NCBI GenBank assembly: GCA_031763025.1
Contig: JASSKH010000002.1
Span: 17,086,468-17,150,467, forward strand
DNA: 64,000 nt
Origin: Macrocystis pyrifera
Lineage: Eukaryota > Sar > Phaeophyceae > Laminariales > Laminariaceae
Reading direction: 5' to 3'
Below the pieces are notes generated by a model. The model was not told where the DNA came from. It searched no databases and saw only the letters and a program-made list of their open reading frames with translations. This document shows, in pieces, positions 43,790 to 55,229 of this stretch. The position numbers were made by a program, and so were the translations under genes. How positions within the stretch are numbered: position 1 is the first letter of the stretch; each line of letters opens with the position of its first letter.

Positions 43790-44900
43790 CGGGGGGGGGG
43801 GGGAGCGGTTTGGGTCACGTCGAAGGAATGGGGCACACATAGGCAGGCGACGACACAGCAGTAGGACGAAAGGATGCAACGCATGGACGGGACACAAACA
43901 GTACGGTTCCATGAAACTGCTGTTGCAGCGGGAGCTATGGGTTAAATTGGCACACGACACGAAATCTGAACGTGGAAGCGTGGTTAAGCTTCATGTTTAC
44001 CAATCCGCCGGAGGGCAACGAAAAAAAAAAAACACAGGGCATTATACAGCAAAGTACAGCTCACACAAACAGTGAACACAAGGCCATCATACAGCAGGGA
44101 AGGGAGACAGTTCACAAACACAGGACAACATATAGCACGGTAAACAAAGCGATTTAGGTTTTTAAAAGGCAAAAAGGTTACACACCCTCCATACGGCGCA
44201 CGAAAGAGGGCGCCGAAATAAAGGGACACACATAGGCAGGCGATCACACAGCAGACAGACGACGAAATGATCTAGGCATAAATGGGACACAAGGGTAAGA
44301 TACAGCAAAGTAGCACAGCAGTTCACACACAAAGTTCACACACACAGGTCAAATCATACAGGAGGGTAATCATACAGCAGGGTTACCGGCGAAAATAAGA
44401 TCGGCTCGGGCTTCCGAAAGAAAGAAAAACTGCACTATACTCTTGTGGTACGGCACACGGAACAGGGTGCTGAACGATTGGAAGACAGATAGGCAGGCGA
44501 TGACACAGCAGTACGATGAAAGGGTGCAAGGCATGAACGGGACACACAGGGAATCATACAGCTGCCGCTTAAGGGTGCCGAGTATATTGTTGGGCATGGG
44601 CGCAAAAGAAAGCGAAAAAAAAAAAATGCCAGAAAGCAGTAGCGGCAACAGCAACAGTGTAATACAGCCAGTACAGTACTGTTTGACAGTTACGTAAACA
44701 GGCTACATACAGCAGGGTCACGGAAAAAAAGAACGGTTCGTCAAAGGAAACAAACTTCAACATACACCCTCGGTACGGCACAGGAAAAAGGGCGCCGACG
44801 GAACGGGATGCACACAAGCAGGCGATGCCACATCAGTACGACGAAAGGATGCGACGCATGGGCCATCATGGAGAAGAGTAATACATTGGGCGCAAGGTTG
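43790..44900 (+). repeat. Degenerate ~300-390-bp tandem array
   Basis: Four units share CACATAGGCAGGCGA(T/C)GACACAGCAG, a GACGAAAGGATGC block and GGGACACA, at about 43830, 44230, 44490 and 44815, separated by ACAGCA- and AAAAAA-rich DNA. A G-run of thirteen starts near 43791. Confidence 0.7.
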
Positions 44901-44984
44901 GAGAGACGAGACGGAGACCCTAAAACGTGAAAAAAAAAAAAAAATGTATACTCCGAAAAGCACACCACTTACTTTGTATGCCGT

Positions 44985-45300
44985 CGTCGTCGAGCTCCCG
45001 GTCGTTTTTTTCCCTATTGAGATGGCTCCATTCACCGGGAGGATGTAGATGACGCAGATAAGCTTGGTCTGCTTCTTGGTTGAGTTACTCTCGGGGCGGA
45101 ACTTGTTCGCGGTGAATGGCCAGGAGTTTGGGTCGCCCTGCACGTTTGGGTTGCAGGCATATCAAATAACCCCACGCGCAGTAGCTTTCTACAGAGAGCG
45201 GTCGCACCAATTACCACAAAACGGCTTGGTGGTGAGGTCGCCTGCAACCTGGTAAGGCTCGGCGTTATCGGGGGTCTCAGCGCCTTCTTAGCAGGAGGTA
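44985..45300 (-). pseudogene. Possible exon remnants with strong splice signals, unknown family
   Basis: On the minus strand, after a CAG at about 45142, the frame reads GDPNSWPFTANKFRPES...TKLICVIYILPVNGAISIG and ends at a GTAAGT donor (44975). Further upstream a second frame reads GAETPDNAEPYQVAGDLTTK then PFCGNWCDRSL. Both look like coding sequence flanked by plausible AG/GT signals. I cannot identify the protein or join the pieces reliably. Confidence 0.25.
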
Positions 45301-45634
45301 TGGCGGCCAGGAGATGAAAGATGATGGTGTGGGCAGGTGCTGGAAGGGAGTATGGAGGTGAGGGTGCCTTCGTGTCCGAGATGTTCAACAGAGGGTGAAG
45401 TGGATAAATGCAGGAAAAGGCGGCAGATTGCTGACGATCACTTGACAATTAACCGAAAAGCGGCAGAATTCCAGAAGGCGGTGTAACCAACTCGTAACTC
45501 GGGGAGCACGCGATGACCGACAGCGGAGCTCTGTAAAACAGTGCCATCACAACAGCTGCTGTAGCAGTACTGCTGCAGCTGTACATCTTCGCAGCCACTG
45601 CAGCTTTCGCTGTACGATAGCTTACACACCACAA

Positions 45635-46075
45635 GTGTTGCTGGCTGTAGGTGACAAGCGATATATTTCTCATTTTTTTTATGGATGGCAGTTCTCAACT
45701 AAGCCTGGGTGGCATGTGCTATCGGGGCGTTCCATCGGTGTCCCATATACAGCCACCCGAGCAGGCCACCACAATGGCGACGCCGGCCGGGTAGTTGACA
45801 CTCCCCATGGGTCGGAGGTCGGAGAGGACGTGCCGAACAGAATCACGCGAATGCATACATTCTATCGAGAAACCTTGTCCCAAACACTGACAGGGCAGGG
45901 ATTATCGGAGATTCCTTCGGAGATCTCAACGTCAAGGCTTCGCGCTGGCGCCACGGCGCTGAGCGGGCGGATCCTCCGACGCCGGGCGGCTCAGGCGTCG
46001 AGAGGGAACACCCCGGCGAAGAAACCGCGCGGAAAGACAGTCAGAGGCGGGAGAGATCCGCCGACTAAGAATTGA
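45635..46075 (+). CDS. Hypothetical frame, 146 aa, basic C-terminus
   Basis: Residues about 85-146 (RMHTFYRETLSQTLTGQGLS...SGRILRRRAAQASRGNTPAK...KPRGKTVRGGRDPPTKN) look protein-like and are coded by GC-rich DNA unlike the surrounding sequence. The N-terminal half is less convincing, and the true start may be an upstream exon. No domain recognised. A GC-rich patch (46190-46240) follows, which has no coding signal of its own. Confidence 0.25.
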   Translation: MLLAVGDKRYISHFFYGWQFSTKPGWHVLSGRSIGVPYTATRAGHHNGDAGRVVDTPHGSEVGEDVPNRITRMHTFYRETLSQTLTGQGLSEIPSEISTSRLRAGATALSGRILRRRAAQASRGNTPAKKPRGKTVRGGRDPPTKN

Positions 46076-46321
46076 TCGGATAATTTATATATGGGGAGTA
46101 TCTACGCATCAAGATATATCAGGTGATTCAATCAGTACGGACATACCGTCGTTACCATGAGTCCTGTATCATATTATACAATATGCAAGGGGAGCTTCGC
46201 CGCGGCGCGCTGACGCCCGCCTGCGGCTCCGCGCATGCCCGCAATGGCTAAGGGCGTAACGGTGTGCAACTCAAGCCTGCTAGTGAGAAAGTACTGCCGA
46301 GGGGTGCATTAAAAACAAAAA

Positions 46322-46729
46322 ATGAGTGAAAAGAAAGAAAACGCTGCAAACACCAGAAAAACAAATATTGCCATCCGCCATCCGGCCCAACAACGCATTA
46401 ATCGTTCGTATACAGCAGCAAGCAGCACTACGAAGTACTGCTTACGAGACACTCGGCGTCCGTACTGTATACTTCCTCTACAGACAGATACAAAACAATT
46501 AGTTGAGCAGCAGTCGATCGAGTTAATCGACAGTACGAACCGCAGGCGATTACCAGCAAGCAGCAGCAAACGCGCACACGTACATATCATACGAAAATTA
46601 CGCTGGCACGAGACCTCCGCCGAGCGCCATATAAATGTCAATTGCGAAACGGTACTCGAACAGCTTCCGAAGCAGATGGATCTGTCTTTCAGCTTCAAGA
46701 TGCGGAGATACATCACCGAGAGAAGTTGA
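46322..46729 (+). CDS. Hypothetical protein, 135 aa
   Basis: An uninterrupted frame MSEKKENAANTRKTNIAIRH to KMRRYITERS, basic and hydrophilic, with HETSAERHINVNCETVLEQL near the C-terminus. It is preceded by an A-rich leader. The opposite strand is also open over almost exactly the same interval, which weakens the case. No family recognised and no second copy in the window. Confidence 0.25.
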   Translation: MSEKKENAANTRKTNIAIRHPAQQRINRSYTAASSTTKYCLRDTRRPYCILPLQTDTKQLVEQQSIELIDSTNRRRLPASSSKRAHVHIIRKLRWHETSAERHINVNCETVLEQLPKQMDLSFSFKMRRYITERS

Positions 46730-46769
46730 CTTGCACAATAACCATGCTTACACGTGGATCAGCAGCAAA

Positions 46770-46880
46770 AACATATCGCAGACAGAGCAGCAGCACTAGC
46801 AGCAGAACAGAACATCAGCACATACAAAGCAGTAGCACCAGAGTAGCGGATGAACAGCGGCAGCAGCAGCAGCAGTAGCA
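46770..46880 (+). repeat. CAG microsatellite cluster
   Basis: Interrupted CAG repeats (GCAGCAGCACTAGCAGCAG and CGGCAGCAGCAGCAGCAGT) on the plus strand. Confidence 0.8.
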
Positions 46881-47089
46881 CATCATGCACGCCCGAGGCT
46901 GCCCCTGGCACAAAAGTCGGGGCAGGGGAGTCCGGTGGCGCACAAGGAGGAAGAAGCACGACGTCGTCGTCGCGCCCAGTCGTAACCTGTGCATGTTCCA
47001 TGACTTTAATTTTGCTCGGCGGTTACACGATAAAAAAAGAAAAACGACTTCACCATACAACCGAAACTCCACGCCTCATGTGATACTAG

Positions 47090-47215
47090 TGCCCAATGGG
47101 AACGACTGTTTAGTCATTCCCATTGCTGGTGCCCAATGGCAATGACGAGTACTCGTCATTCAGTGCTTAATGAGAATGACTACATACAGTCATTCCCATT
47201 GATGGCACTCATTGC
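47090..47215. repeat. Three consecutive hairpins built on one motif
   Basis: CAATGGGAACGACT pairs with AGTCATTCCCATTG; then AATGACGAGTACTCGTCATT is a perfect 20-bp palindrome; then AATGAGAATGACT pairs with AGTCATTCCCATT. All three are variants of one (T)GCCCAATGG-AATGAC theme, a nested inverted array. Confidence 0.8.
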
Positions 47216-47257
47216 CATTGCTGCTGCCTGCTGCGGGTAAAAAAAAAAAAAAAATCG

Positions 47258-48317
47258 TAGACCCTGTTTGTACCTCCACCACTGTACCGCTCCTCCTGCG
47301 GCGTAGACTCATTCGATCCGGTCGAAACCAAAGACCCCGTCTTCTCTGCCTCACGGAGCCTGGTCGCCCGGCGTGCACAGCAGCCGAAGCGGCTCGTGAC
47401 GCTCGTTTCCCAACCCTATGCTAGCCTACGAATCTCAACATTTTTGCGCAAAACTCGTGCTTTCACACGTAAAATAGCCTGAATCGGAATTTCGACACTC
47501 GTTTCTGCAACGCCCAACCCTCAACGCACAAGCAACGGTGAGACCGGCCACCCCAGCCCATATTCCCCACACTTTTGCCGCCATGAGCTGTCGAAAGCCG
47601 CGGACGATTTGGCGTCTGCCGTTTCGGCCAAAGAAGAAGAGGTCCAATCTGGGCGCTGGCATCGGAAACATAACATTTTTACAGTCACGAGCGAGCAGAG
47701 ATGTCGGTTGACGGCGCATTTGCCCCTTGACAGGCAGGCGTCAAAGACATCCCAATGCTCAAAACTATTATATTTCACCAGAGGGTTTGACGGGTCAAAG
47801 GTGAGCCTGACGGGCTGTCAATAAAAATCTTCAGCCACGAGACTGTTATAAATCAAGTATCGACCACTCAATTCGTTCCACTCACAGCTGATGTGTTATC
47901 TAAAAAACCTCTGCAAGAAACGAGCACAGCACACCCGACCGCAGCTGTCAAGGACATCCTAGTGGTAAAAACTATAATATTGTGGAAGAGGGTTTGACGG
48001 GCCAAGAGTAGGCCTGACGGGGCAAAGGTAAGCCGACAACCAAATTCTTTGGCCACGAGACTGTCATGAATCAGGTATCGACCACTCAACTGATCCAACT
48101 CACATCTGACGTATTCACACCCGGCCCGCCGGCAGCCAGGGCACGGCGCAACCACGCCCGAGGCCACCCCCGACACAGTCGGGATCGGAGATCACGATGA
48201 GGCAGTTTCGTCCCGTGAGGTGAACCTCATCTCGCGCTAGCACGAACAACGCAAAAAAATACGTCGAAGAAACGCTGAGGAGCGCTGAGAGCACAGGGCC
48301 AACAATATCGTGTACCT
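47258..48317 (+). repeat. Family G large copy 2
   Basis: Collinear with 1080-2245. It lacks the internal duplication of the TATCGACYACT unit present there and has a shorter GACGGG block near 47800. A 15-A run precedes it. Confidence 0.75.
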
Positions 48318-48439
48318 GGTATATATATACAAGGCGCTTCAGGCCGCCTGCTACTCTCGCTCAGGAAGGAAAAGTACATCAAACTATGCGAAGCGGACAG
48401 AGGTCCATGATTGAATATTGTTTTTTTCATGACCCCCGT

Positions 48440-49560
48440 AGTTAGCTGCAAACTGGCGACTTGATAATGCCAAGAGTCCCACCGCCATGCTTCAGGAGAA
48501 AAACAGCTCGGACTCTACATACGCTTCGCGTCGCGGGCGGTTTTCCGCTACGCTCGCTCACACCCCAGGTAGGGCACTTTTTTTCTTCTTTAGATACGCT
48601 CTGTGTCTGTACTCGTATGTACAAAAGATAAAGCACAGCCCGGCACAGCAACGCAGTGAAAACAATGAAAATGAAACCGAAAAATCCTGAAAAACATGAA
48701 ATCCCCGTCCCCTTTCGTATAATAATTTACTATCTGATTGGAACACCTTACTCCAGTCAAAAAGAAAAAATGAAATATGAAAAAATCAAACAGCAGAGCT
48801 TCTCTCTCAGCCTCGTACGCCGCCCGCCCCTCTCGCGACCATCTCGCCACCGACTCGGTCCGGGTAAAGCTTTCCTCCCTTTCTTCCACAGTGAGCCCCG
48901 TCGCCCGCCTCGCGTGAAGCCCGATGCTCACCGTGGACCTCGTTCGCCTGCTCGACAATGTTGGTGCTCAGACGGGGTACCTCCTTCTTGTGATTTCAGC
49001 CCGGTCGCAAAAACAAGCACCGCTTGAACATTATCTTACAATCCCGAACGACCCTTAAATACTCGTACGTACTCTATCAAAAATCACAAATGGAGGTCAG
49101 ACAGAGCCTATTGGTGCATTCCTCGTGTCTCGAGGCACACGTGACGCCTAGGCACGAAAGCGGCGACCGCGCTCCTTGTGACTCCCCCTCTACCCGCCAG
49201 CACCCGCTGACACCCGCGACGGTGCCGGGTTCGCCAGCGGAATCGTGCTTGGAGTACACGCACGCACACGAAACGAAAGAAGAAAAAAGGAAAGAAGGAC
49301 TGAAAGTACGAAGAGAAATGGAGAAAACAAAGATCCGCTCGAAAGGTCCGGCAAGTAATAAAAGGAGGCGATTTCCAAGTGGGAGCTCTGAGAGGCCAGG
49401 GATGTACCAACGGAGCACGCTCAGAGATCGAGATATCTATAAGTAGTTACAAGGCGCTTCGCTCCGCGGGCGGCCTACGCCGCCCGCTACGCTCGCTCAG
49501 GAAGAAAAATCATCAAATTATGCGAAGCGGACAGAGGTCCATGATAAAATATTGTTTTTT
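48440..49560 (+). repeat. Family B repeat, copy 1
   Basis: Starts with GCAAACTGGCGACTTGATAA and GCTTCAGGAGAAAA, continues through an A/T-rich segment into a half that is homologous to family A (GCCTCGTACGCCGCCCGCCC, GTGAGCCCCGTCGCCCGCCT, GGAGGTCAGACAGAGCC), then a private 3' half (AAGAAAAAAGGAAAGAAGGA, AGCACGCTCAGAGATCGAGA) and a GCGGGCGG...CGCTCGCTCAGGAAG junction. Family B is therefore a sibling of family A with a different tail. Confidence 0.8.
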
Positions 49561-49564
49561 TTCA

Positions 49565-50645
49565 TGACCCCTGTAGTTAGCTGCAAACTGGCGACTTGAT
49601 AATGCCAAGAGTCCCGCCGCCATGCTTCAGGAGAAAACAGCTCGGACGCCACATATGCTTCGCGGGCGGTTTTCCGCTACGCTCGCTCACACGTCGTACA
49701 TATGTACATGCCCCAGGTAGCGTACTTATTTTCTTCTTTCGATATGCTCTGTGTCTGTCCACTCGTATGTACGTAAGATAAACCACAGCACGGCACAGCA
49801 ACACAGCAACACAGCAAAAACAATGAAAATGAAATGAAAATGAAATGAAACCGAAAAATTCTAGAAGACAAAAAATCCCCCCTTTCGTGTAATAATTTAT
49901 TTACTACCTGAGCGGAACACCTTACACCAGTCAAAAAGAAAAAAAAGAAAAAAGTGAAAAAAAAATAAAAATCTTACAGCAGAGCTTCTCTCTCAGCCTC
50001 GTACGCCGCCCACCCCTCTCGCGACCATCTCGCCACCGATTCAGTCCGGGTAAAGCTTTCCTCCCTCTCTTCCACAGTGAGCCCCGTCGCCCGCCTCGCG
50101 TGAAGCCCGGTGCTCACCGTGGACCTCGACGCAAGCTCGACAATGTCGGTGTTCATTCGGGGTACCTCCCTCTTGTGACTTTCAGCCCGGTTGCAAAAAT
50201 AAGCACCGCTTGAACATTATCTTACAATCCCAACGACCCTTAAACACTCGTACGTAGTCTATCCAAAATCACAAATGGAGGCCGGACAGAGCCTACTGAT
50301 GCATCCCTCGTGTCTCGAGGCACACGCGACGCCTAGGCACGAAAGCGGCGACCGCGCTCCTTGCAACTCCCCCTCCACTCGCCAGCATCCGCTGACATAC
50401 GCGACGGTGCCGGGTTCGCCCGCGCAACCGGGCTTGGAGTACACGCACGCACACGAAACGAAAGAAGAAAAAAGGAAAGAAGGACTGAAAGTACGACGAG
50501 AAATAAAATGGAGAAAACAAAGACTCGCTGGAACGGTCCGGCAAGTAATAAAAGGAGGCGATTCCCAAGTGGGAGCTCTGAGAGTCCAGGGATGTACCAA
50601 CCGAGCACGCTCAGAGATCGAGATATCTATAAGTCGTTCTATAGA
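49565..50645 (+). repeat. Family B repeat, copy 2 (direct tandem)
   Basis: Second copy in the same orientation immediately after copy 1, closely similar throughout, ending again at AGCACGCTCAGAGATCGAGA and TATCTATAAGT. Open frames inside (both strands) shift between the two copies. Confidence 0.85.
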
Positions 50646-50734
50646 TATCTTCACGAGTATACATAGCTGGTATTACGTAGCGCATGTATGGTATGCATGT
50701 ATGCATGCTCGAAAATGAACTTCAATTTCGTCAT

Positions 50735-51645
50735 AGGCGGTACCAGAGCACCACAAAAATCTCGTGCGTCAGGCGCGTATAGGCTTGCAACGATTGCAAC
50801 TCGTGACGGAGGCAGGGAAAACAGCGCACACAGTCCACCGACACCTGCGCTTCGAGCCCTAGGTTCTATTTGATACGACAGGAGCACCCTGCTCGTTGTG
50901 CTTGCTATCGACGCGCGCGCTTGCTGTCGACGCCGCTGACCGCAAAGGGAGAAGGACTCGTACGGTGTACGTACCGTATGCATACACTGGTACCGGTATA
51001 CAAATGGTAGGCATATTCGATAATTAATTTCAATTTGTCTAAACCACGACGTTCGTATGATGGTAACTCGTACTGCATTCATAGGCGGTACCAGAGTACC
51101 ACAAACACCTCGAGCGTCGGGCGCGTGTGGACTTGCAGCTCACGACAGAGGCAAGCAGAACAACACACAGCCCACCGAGACCTGTGCTTCGAGCCCTAGG
51201 TTATATTTGAAACGGCAGGGGTACACTGCTCTTTGTACTTGCTATCGACGCGCGCGCTTGCCATCGACTCCGCTGACCGCAGAAGGAAAAGGACTCGCAG
51301 GGTGTACACTATATACACACTCGTACGGGTACATATATAGTTGAGGTGCTCGTACAGGCTCATGCAAGTTTTTGTGCTTGTTCTGAAGTAGAGGAGGGAA
51401 GGGCGGAGGGGGCATTTCACCTTGTACATACAATGTTGCTGGCTCGCGACGTAGGCACGCTGAACAACAACCACGTAGCCCACCGAGACCTGCGCTTCGG
51501 ACCCTAGATTTTATTTGATATGGCAGGGGCACCCCGCTCTTTGTACTTACTATCGATGTGCGCGATTGACATCGACGCCGCCGACCGCAGAGGGAGAAGG
51601 ACTTGCGTACGCACATTACGTATGCACTCGTACGGTATACCCACT
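50735..51645 (+). repeat. ~345-385-bp tandem array, three units
   Basis: Units share GGCGGTACCAGAG(C/T)ACCACAA, CTGYGCTTCGAGCCCTAGG, TGCTATCGACGCGCGCGCTT and GAAGGACTCGTACG, starting near 50738 and 51083, with a more diverged third one covering 51430-51640. Confidence 0.75.
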
Positions 51646-51774
51646 CTGTCCCAGAATATAAACTACATTGGGTTAGCCAAGAGTATAAGCTACATATGTC
51701 ACGTTTTGCACTATATGACGCTGACTATTGACAAAGAGACATGATTGCGTATTCGGACCGCCAAGAGAGGACGG

Positions 51775-52280
51775 AAAAAAAAAAAAGCGGTGTTTTAATA
51801 GGGATGGGCGGCTACCATCCCCGTTTCAGCTTAGACCGAAATATAAGCTACATACCGAGGTGGTATGACGTTTGGTACCATACCAGGTACCATGGCGCTG
51901 GAAAATGGACAAAGAGGCATAATTACGAATTCATATCAGAGAACAAGAAAACTTCCCAGAGGTATGAACAGGGGATACCCGGATAACATCCCCGGGTTTC
52001 CGCTCGGGCGGATAACATGGCAACACGCGACAATTTTTCTAGTTTCCCTTTTTTCCCTTGCCACAGCAGTAGGCAAACATAACAGCGGTCATACATTCAT
52101 ACCAGTATCATAAACAGGGGACAAAAAACCACGTCTCCCGGGTATGCCCAGGGGATACCCGGATAATATCTCCGGTTTTCCGCTCGGGCGAATAACATGG
52201 TAGGACGCGTCATTTTCCTTATTTTCCCTTTTTTTCCCTTGCCACAGCAGCAGGCAACACATAACAGCAGTCGCTACAGG
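51775..52280 (+). repeat. ~185-bp duplicated unit before the mariner remnant
   Basis: GGGGATACCCGGATAA(C/T)ATC, TTTCCGCTCGGGCG, TTTCCCTTGCCACAGCAG and AACATAACAGC occur at 51965-52090 and again at 52148-52270. The transposon end follows 20-30 bp later. Confidence 0.75.
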
Positions 52281-52299
52281 TATGCTACAGGTACCAATA

Positions 52300-53000
52300 C
52301 AACAGTTGGTCCCGGAAGTTACGGTGGGAAAACCGATTGAGCCGCCCCCCACGCCTTCTGGCTGCACGGCAATTCCATCGGGATCGATCCACCTCTGCGC
52401 TCCGTCGTGGCCTTCTTCAACCGGGGAAGCAAAAAGTGGTTGTCTCCCTTGGCCAGCAAGATCTCCTGCAGAATGGTCTGGAGAGTCGTTCACGCCGCTC
52501 CAAGCTTCTCCGTCGTTTGGGCGTCGAAGGCCGTGTTGACTTCGACGATGAGGTCGTCGATCGTCCTCGGCGTCGTGCGGTCCTGCCGCGATTAGATGGA
52601 GATGAAGAACGCGAGGTCGAGGACGTTCAGGTCGGGGCTGTTGGGCGACTGGCTGATTACCTTGATGTCCCAACCATCAGCGGTGCACTCCCTGATGATG
52701 TCCGGGTCTTTGTTAAGGTTGTGCGATGGAGCGTTCTCGTGCTGGGCCCAGATGGTCTCCCCCCGTCGTGCAACCAGCCAATCATGCTTGATCGCGGGAA
52801 TCACATCGTGTAGCAGCTCCTCCTTGTACGGCTCCTTCGTAACCTCCACACACTTCGTCTCCATTGTTCCTGCCGCTTTGCGAGCGCTGTTACGCAATGC
52901 CTGCTGCTGTTCAGTGAAAGGGACGATGGCCATCTTCCCGTTAAACATTCTCTGGCGGTGTGGGTCGTAGCGGGGGCGAGCAACAACTGCAAGGTGCGAC
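52300..53000 (-). pseudogene. Tc1/mariner-like transposase, 5'-truncated, two in-frame stops
   Basis: The minus strand encodes the C-terminal half of a DDE transposase: VARPRYDPHRQRMFNGK, VTKEPYKEELLHDVIPAIK, WAQHENAPSHNLNKDPD (catalytic Asp replaced by Glu in the usual QDNAPxH motif) and SQSPNSPDLNVLDLAFF (third acidic position). The frame continues past a TAA (52594-52592) and a TGA (52492-52490) with the family's expected IDDLIVEVNTAFD and FLLPRLKKATTERR, and ends at TAA (52321-52319). The two stops sit where relatives have Gln and Trp, each one transition away. The DNA-binding N-terminus and 5' inverted repeat are missing. CAACAGTTGGTCCCGG after TA at 52298 is a candidate 3' end. Confidence 0.85.
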
Positions 53001-53004
53001 AAGT

Positions 53005-53095
53005 CCAAGCAGGCTGGCTTTAGCGTCAGCACCTGACAGCAGGCGACGATGCACAGCATGACCAGCCTGCAGCAGGCGGGCTTTTAGCGTCAGAA
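53005..53095 (-). repeat. Short duplication at the truncated transposase end
   Basis: GGCTGGCTTTAGCGTCAGCACCT and GGCGGGCTTTTAGCGTCAGAACCT-type blocks (53016 and 53075) repeat about 60 bp apart, exactly where transposase similarity stops. They may mark the break point. Confidence 0.6.
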
Positions 53096-53099
53096 CCTA

Positions 53100-54300
53100 A
53101 GTGACGTACGCACGGCACGAATATAGAACTTCTCATAGATATCTCGATCTCTGAGCGTGCTCCGTTGGTACATATCTGGCCTCTCAGAGCTCCCACTTGG
53201 GAATCGCCTCCTTTTATTACTTGCCGGACCTTTCCAGCGGGTCTTTGTTTTCTCCATTTCTCTCGGCACTTTCAGTCCTTCTTTCTTTTTTCTTCTTTCG
53301 TTTCGTGTGCGTGCGTGTACTCGGAGCACGGCATCGCGGGCGCACCCGGCGCCGTCGCGGGTGTCGGCGGATGGCGGCCGGTAGAGAGGGGATTGCAAGA
53401 AGCGTGGTCGCCGGTTTCGTGGCTAGGCGTCGCGTATGCCTCGAGGCACGAGGGAAGCATGAATGGGCTCTGTCGGGCCTCCATTTGTGGTTTCTGATAG
53501 AGTATCTACGAGTTTACAAGGGTCGTTCGGGATTGCAAGATAAGATTCAAGCGGTGCTTGTTTTCGCGACCGGGGTTGAGGCTCAAAAAGCGAGGTACGC
53601 AGTTTGAGCACCAACATTGTCGAGCTGGCGAACAACGGCCACGGTGAGCACCGGGCCTCACACGAGGCGGGCGACGGGGCTCACTGTGGCAGAGAGTGAG
53701 GGAAGCTTTGCCCGGACCGAATCGGTGGCGAGATCGTTACGAGAGGGGCGGGTGGCGTACGAGGCTGAGAGGGAAGCTCTGCTGTTTGATTTTCTTTCTC
53801 TTTCTTTTTTTCTTTTTGACCGGTGTAAGGTGCTCCAATCGGGCAGTAAATTATTACACGAAAAGGGACGGGGATTTTTTTTCTTTCAGGATTTTTCGGT
53901 TTCATTTTCATTGTTTTTGCTGTGCTGCTGCGCCGTGCTGTGCTTTATTTTTCGTATACATACGAGTACAGACACAGAGCATATCTAAAGAAGAAAAAAA
54001 AAGTGCCCTACCTGGGGTATGTCCGTACGTACGACATGTGAGCGAGTGTAGCGGAAAACCGCCCGCCACGCGAAGCGTATGTGGCGTCTGAGTTGTTTTC
54101 TCCTGAAGCATATCCGCGGGACTCTAGGCATTATCAAGTAGCCGGTTTGCAACTACAGCAGTCATGAAAAAAACAATGTTCAATCATGGACCTCTGTCCG
54201 CTTCGCATAATTTCATGTACTTTTTTTTCCTGAGCGAGATAGGCGGGCGGCGTAGGCCGCCCGCGGAGCGAAGCGCTTTGTAGCCCGTATGTACTTCGTC
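53100..54300 (-). repeat. Family B repeat, copy 3 (inverted)
   Basis: Reverse complement of the family B copies at 48.4-50.6 kb: TATCTCGATCTCTGAGCGTG at 53137 up to CTACGCCGCCC-type sequence near 54250. Together with copies 1-2 it flanks the mariner remnant, giving inverted arms about 2.5 kb apart. Confidence 0.85.
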
Positions 54301-54429
54301 ACCAGTGTCAAGATTTGCCCGCATTCCGTCACCACGGACAGCTGTCTCTGACAGCAAACAAACGTACGTAGACGGCAAACAAACCTACGTGGTACCATAG
54401 CTATCTGCCCTAAATATAGAGCAAATTCA

Positions 54430-55200
54430 CAGGTTCTTTTCGAAATACGGCTTGCGGACAGAGCAAAACACTGCTGAATGTGTCAGGAAAGCAAGAGTAC
54501 GGGAGCACGGGGAATCAAAATTTGAAGGTCCTGCTTTGCTCGCCCTGCGGCTGCTGCTGCTGCTCTGCCGCTCTGTTGCTGCTGTACTGGTGTATCTGTT
54601 ACTCTGCTCGCTGCTTTCCAGTTTTTTGTTGTGTGTGTTCGGTTTTTCGCCCGCCTTCCACCACCACTTCAACTTGTGACTTGACAGCTATGGCAGCAAA
54701 CGTACCATGTTTGGTACGGTTTATCGAACAAACTCACATCGTTCTTTTCGAAAGGCGACATTGGGCTAACGCCAGACAGAGCATTACAAAAAGGGGACAG
54801 GCCCTACTCTGCTCTGTGTGGTGCTACTGATGCTGCTGCTGCTGTTGGCGGTGCTAACTGCTGCTGCTAGGGGCTTTACTGCGACGCCTAGACCACCTCC
54901 TTGGAAGTCTTTGCTCTGCAGATTGCGTGTTCTTTAGCGTTCTATATTCACTTGTGATCTACCACAGGTATTTTTTTTTTTTTTTTTTTTTCACTCATCA
55001 CTTTCACTTTCCAGTCTAATTCGTAAGAGGTTTCACCCTCGACGACCTTCTGAACAAACCGTGGTCACAGGTGTCTTCCCTTCTCTCCCCCGGTCCGTGC
55101 CTTTATTTTTTATCGCGCATAGGGTTCAGCATTCCCACTGTTCGTCGATTTTCATCGAATGTAGCTAACTCACGCTCTCGCGCTTTCCGCTAATCAATCT
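54430..55200. other. CTG-rich and poly-T region without a supported gene
   Basis: CTG clusters at 54545-54600 and 54825-54870, then a run of about 22 T at 54969. Leu/Cys-rich frames across the CTG clusters are not supported as genes. Confidence 0.5.
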
Positions 55201-55229
55201 CTTTATGCAAGAAAAAGCCCCTACGAGCA

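Noticed and set aside
46190..46240. GC-rich patch considered as an RNA gene or CpG-type promoter
   Set aside because: No consistent fold, box elements or downstream gene could be supported.
52089..52673. 194-codon minus-strand frame over the mariner remnant
   Set aside because: It is a shadow frame; the transposase similarity lies in a different frame of the same strand.
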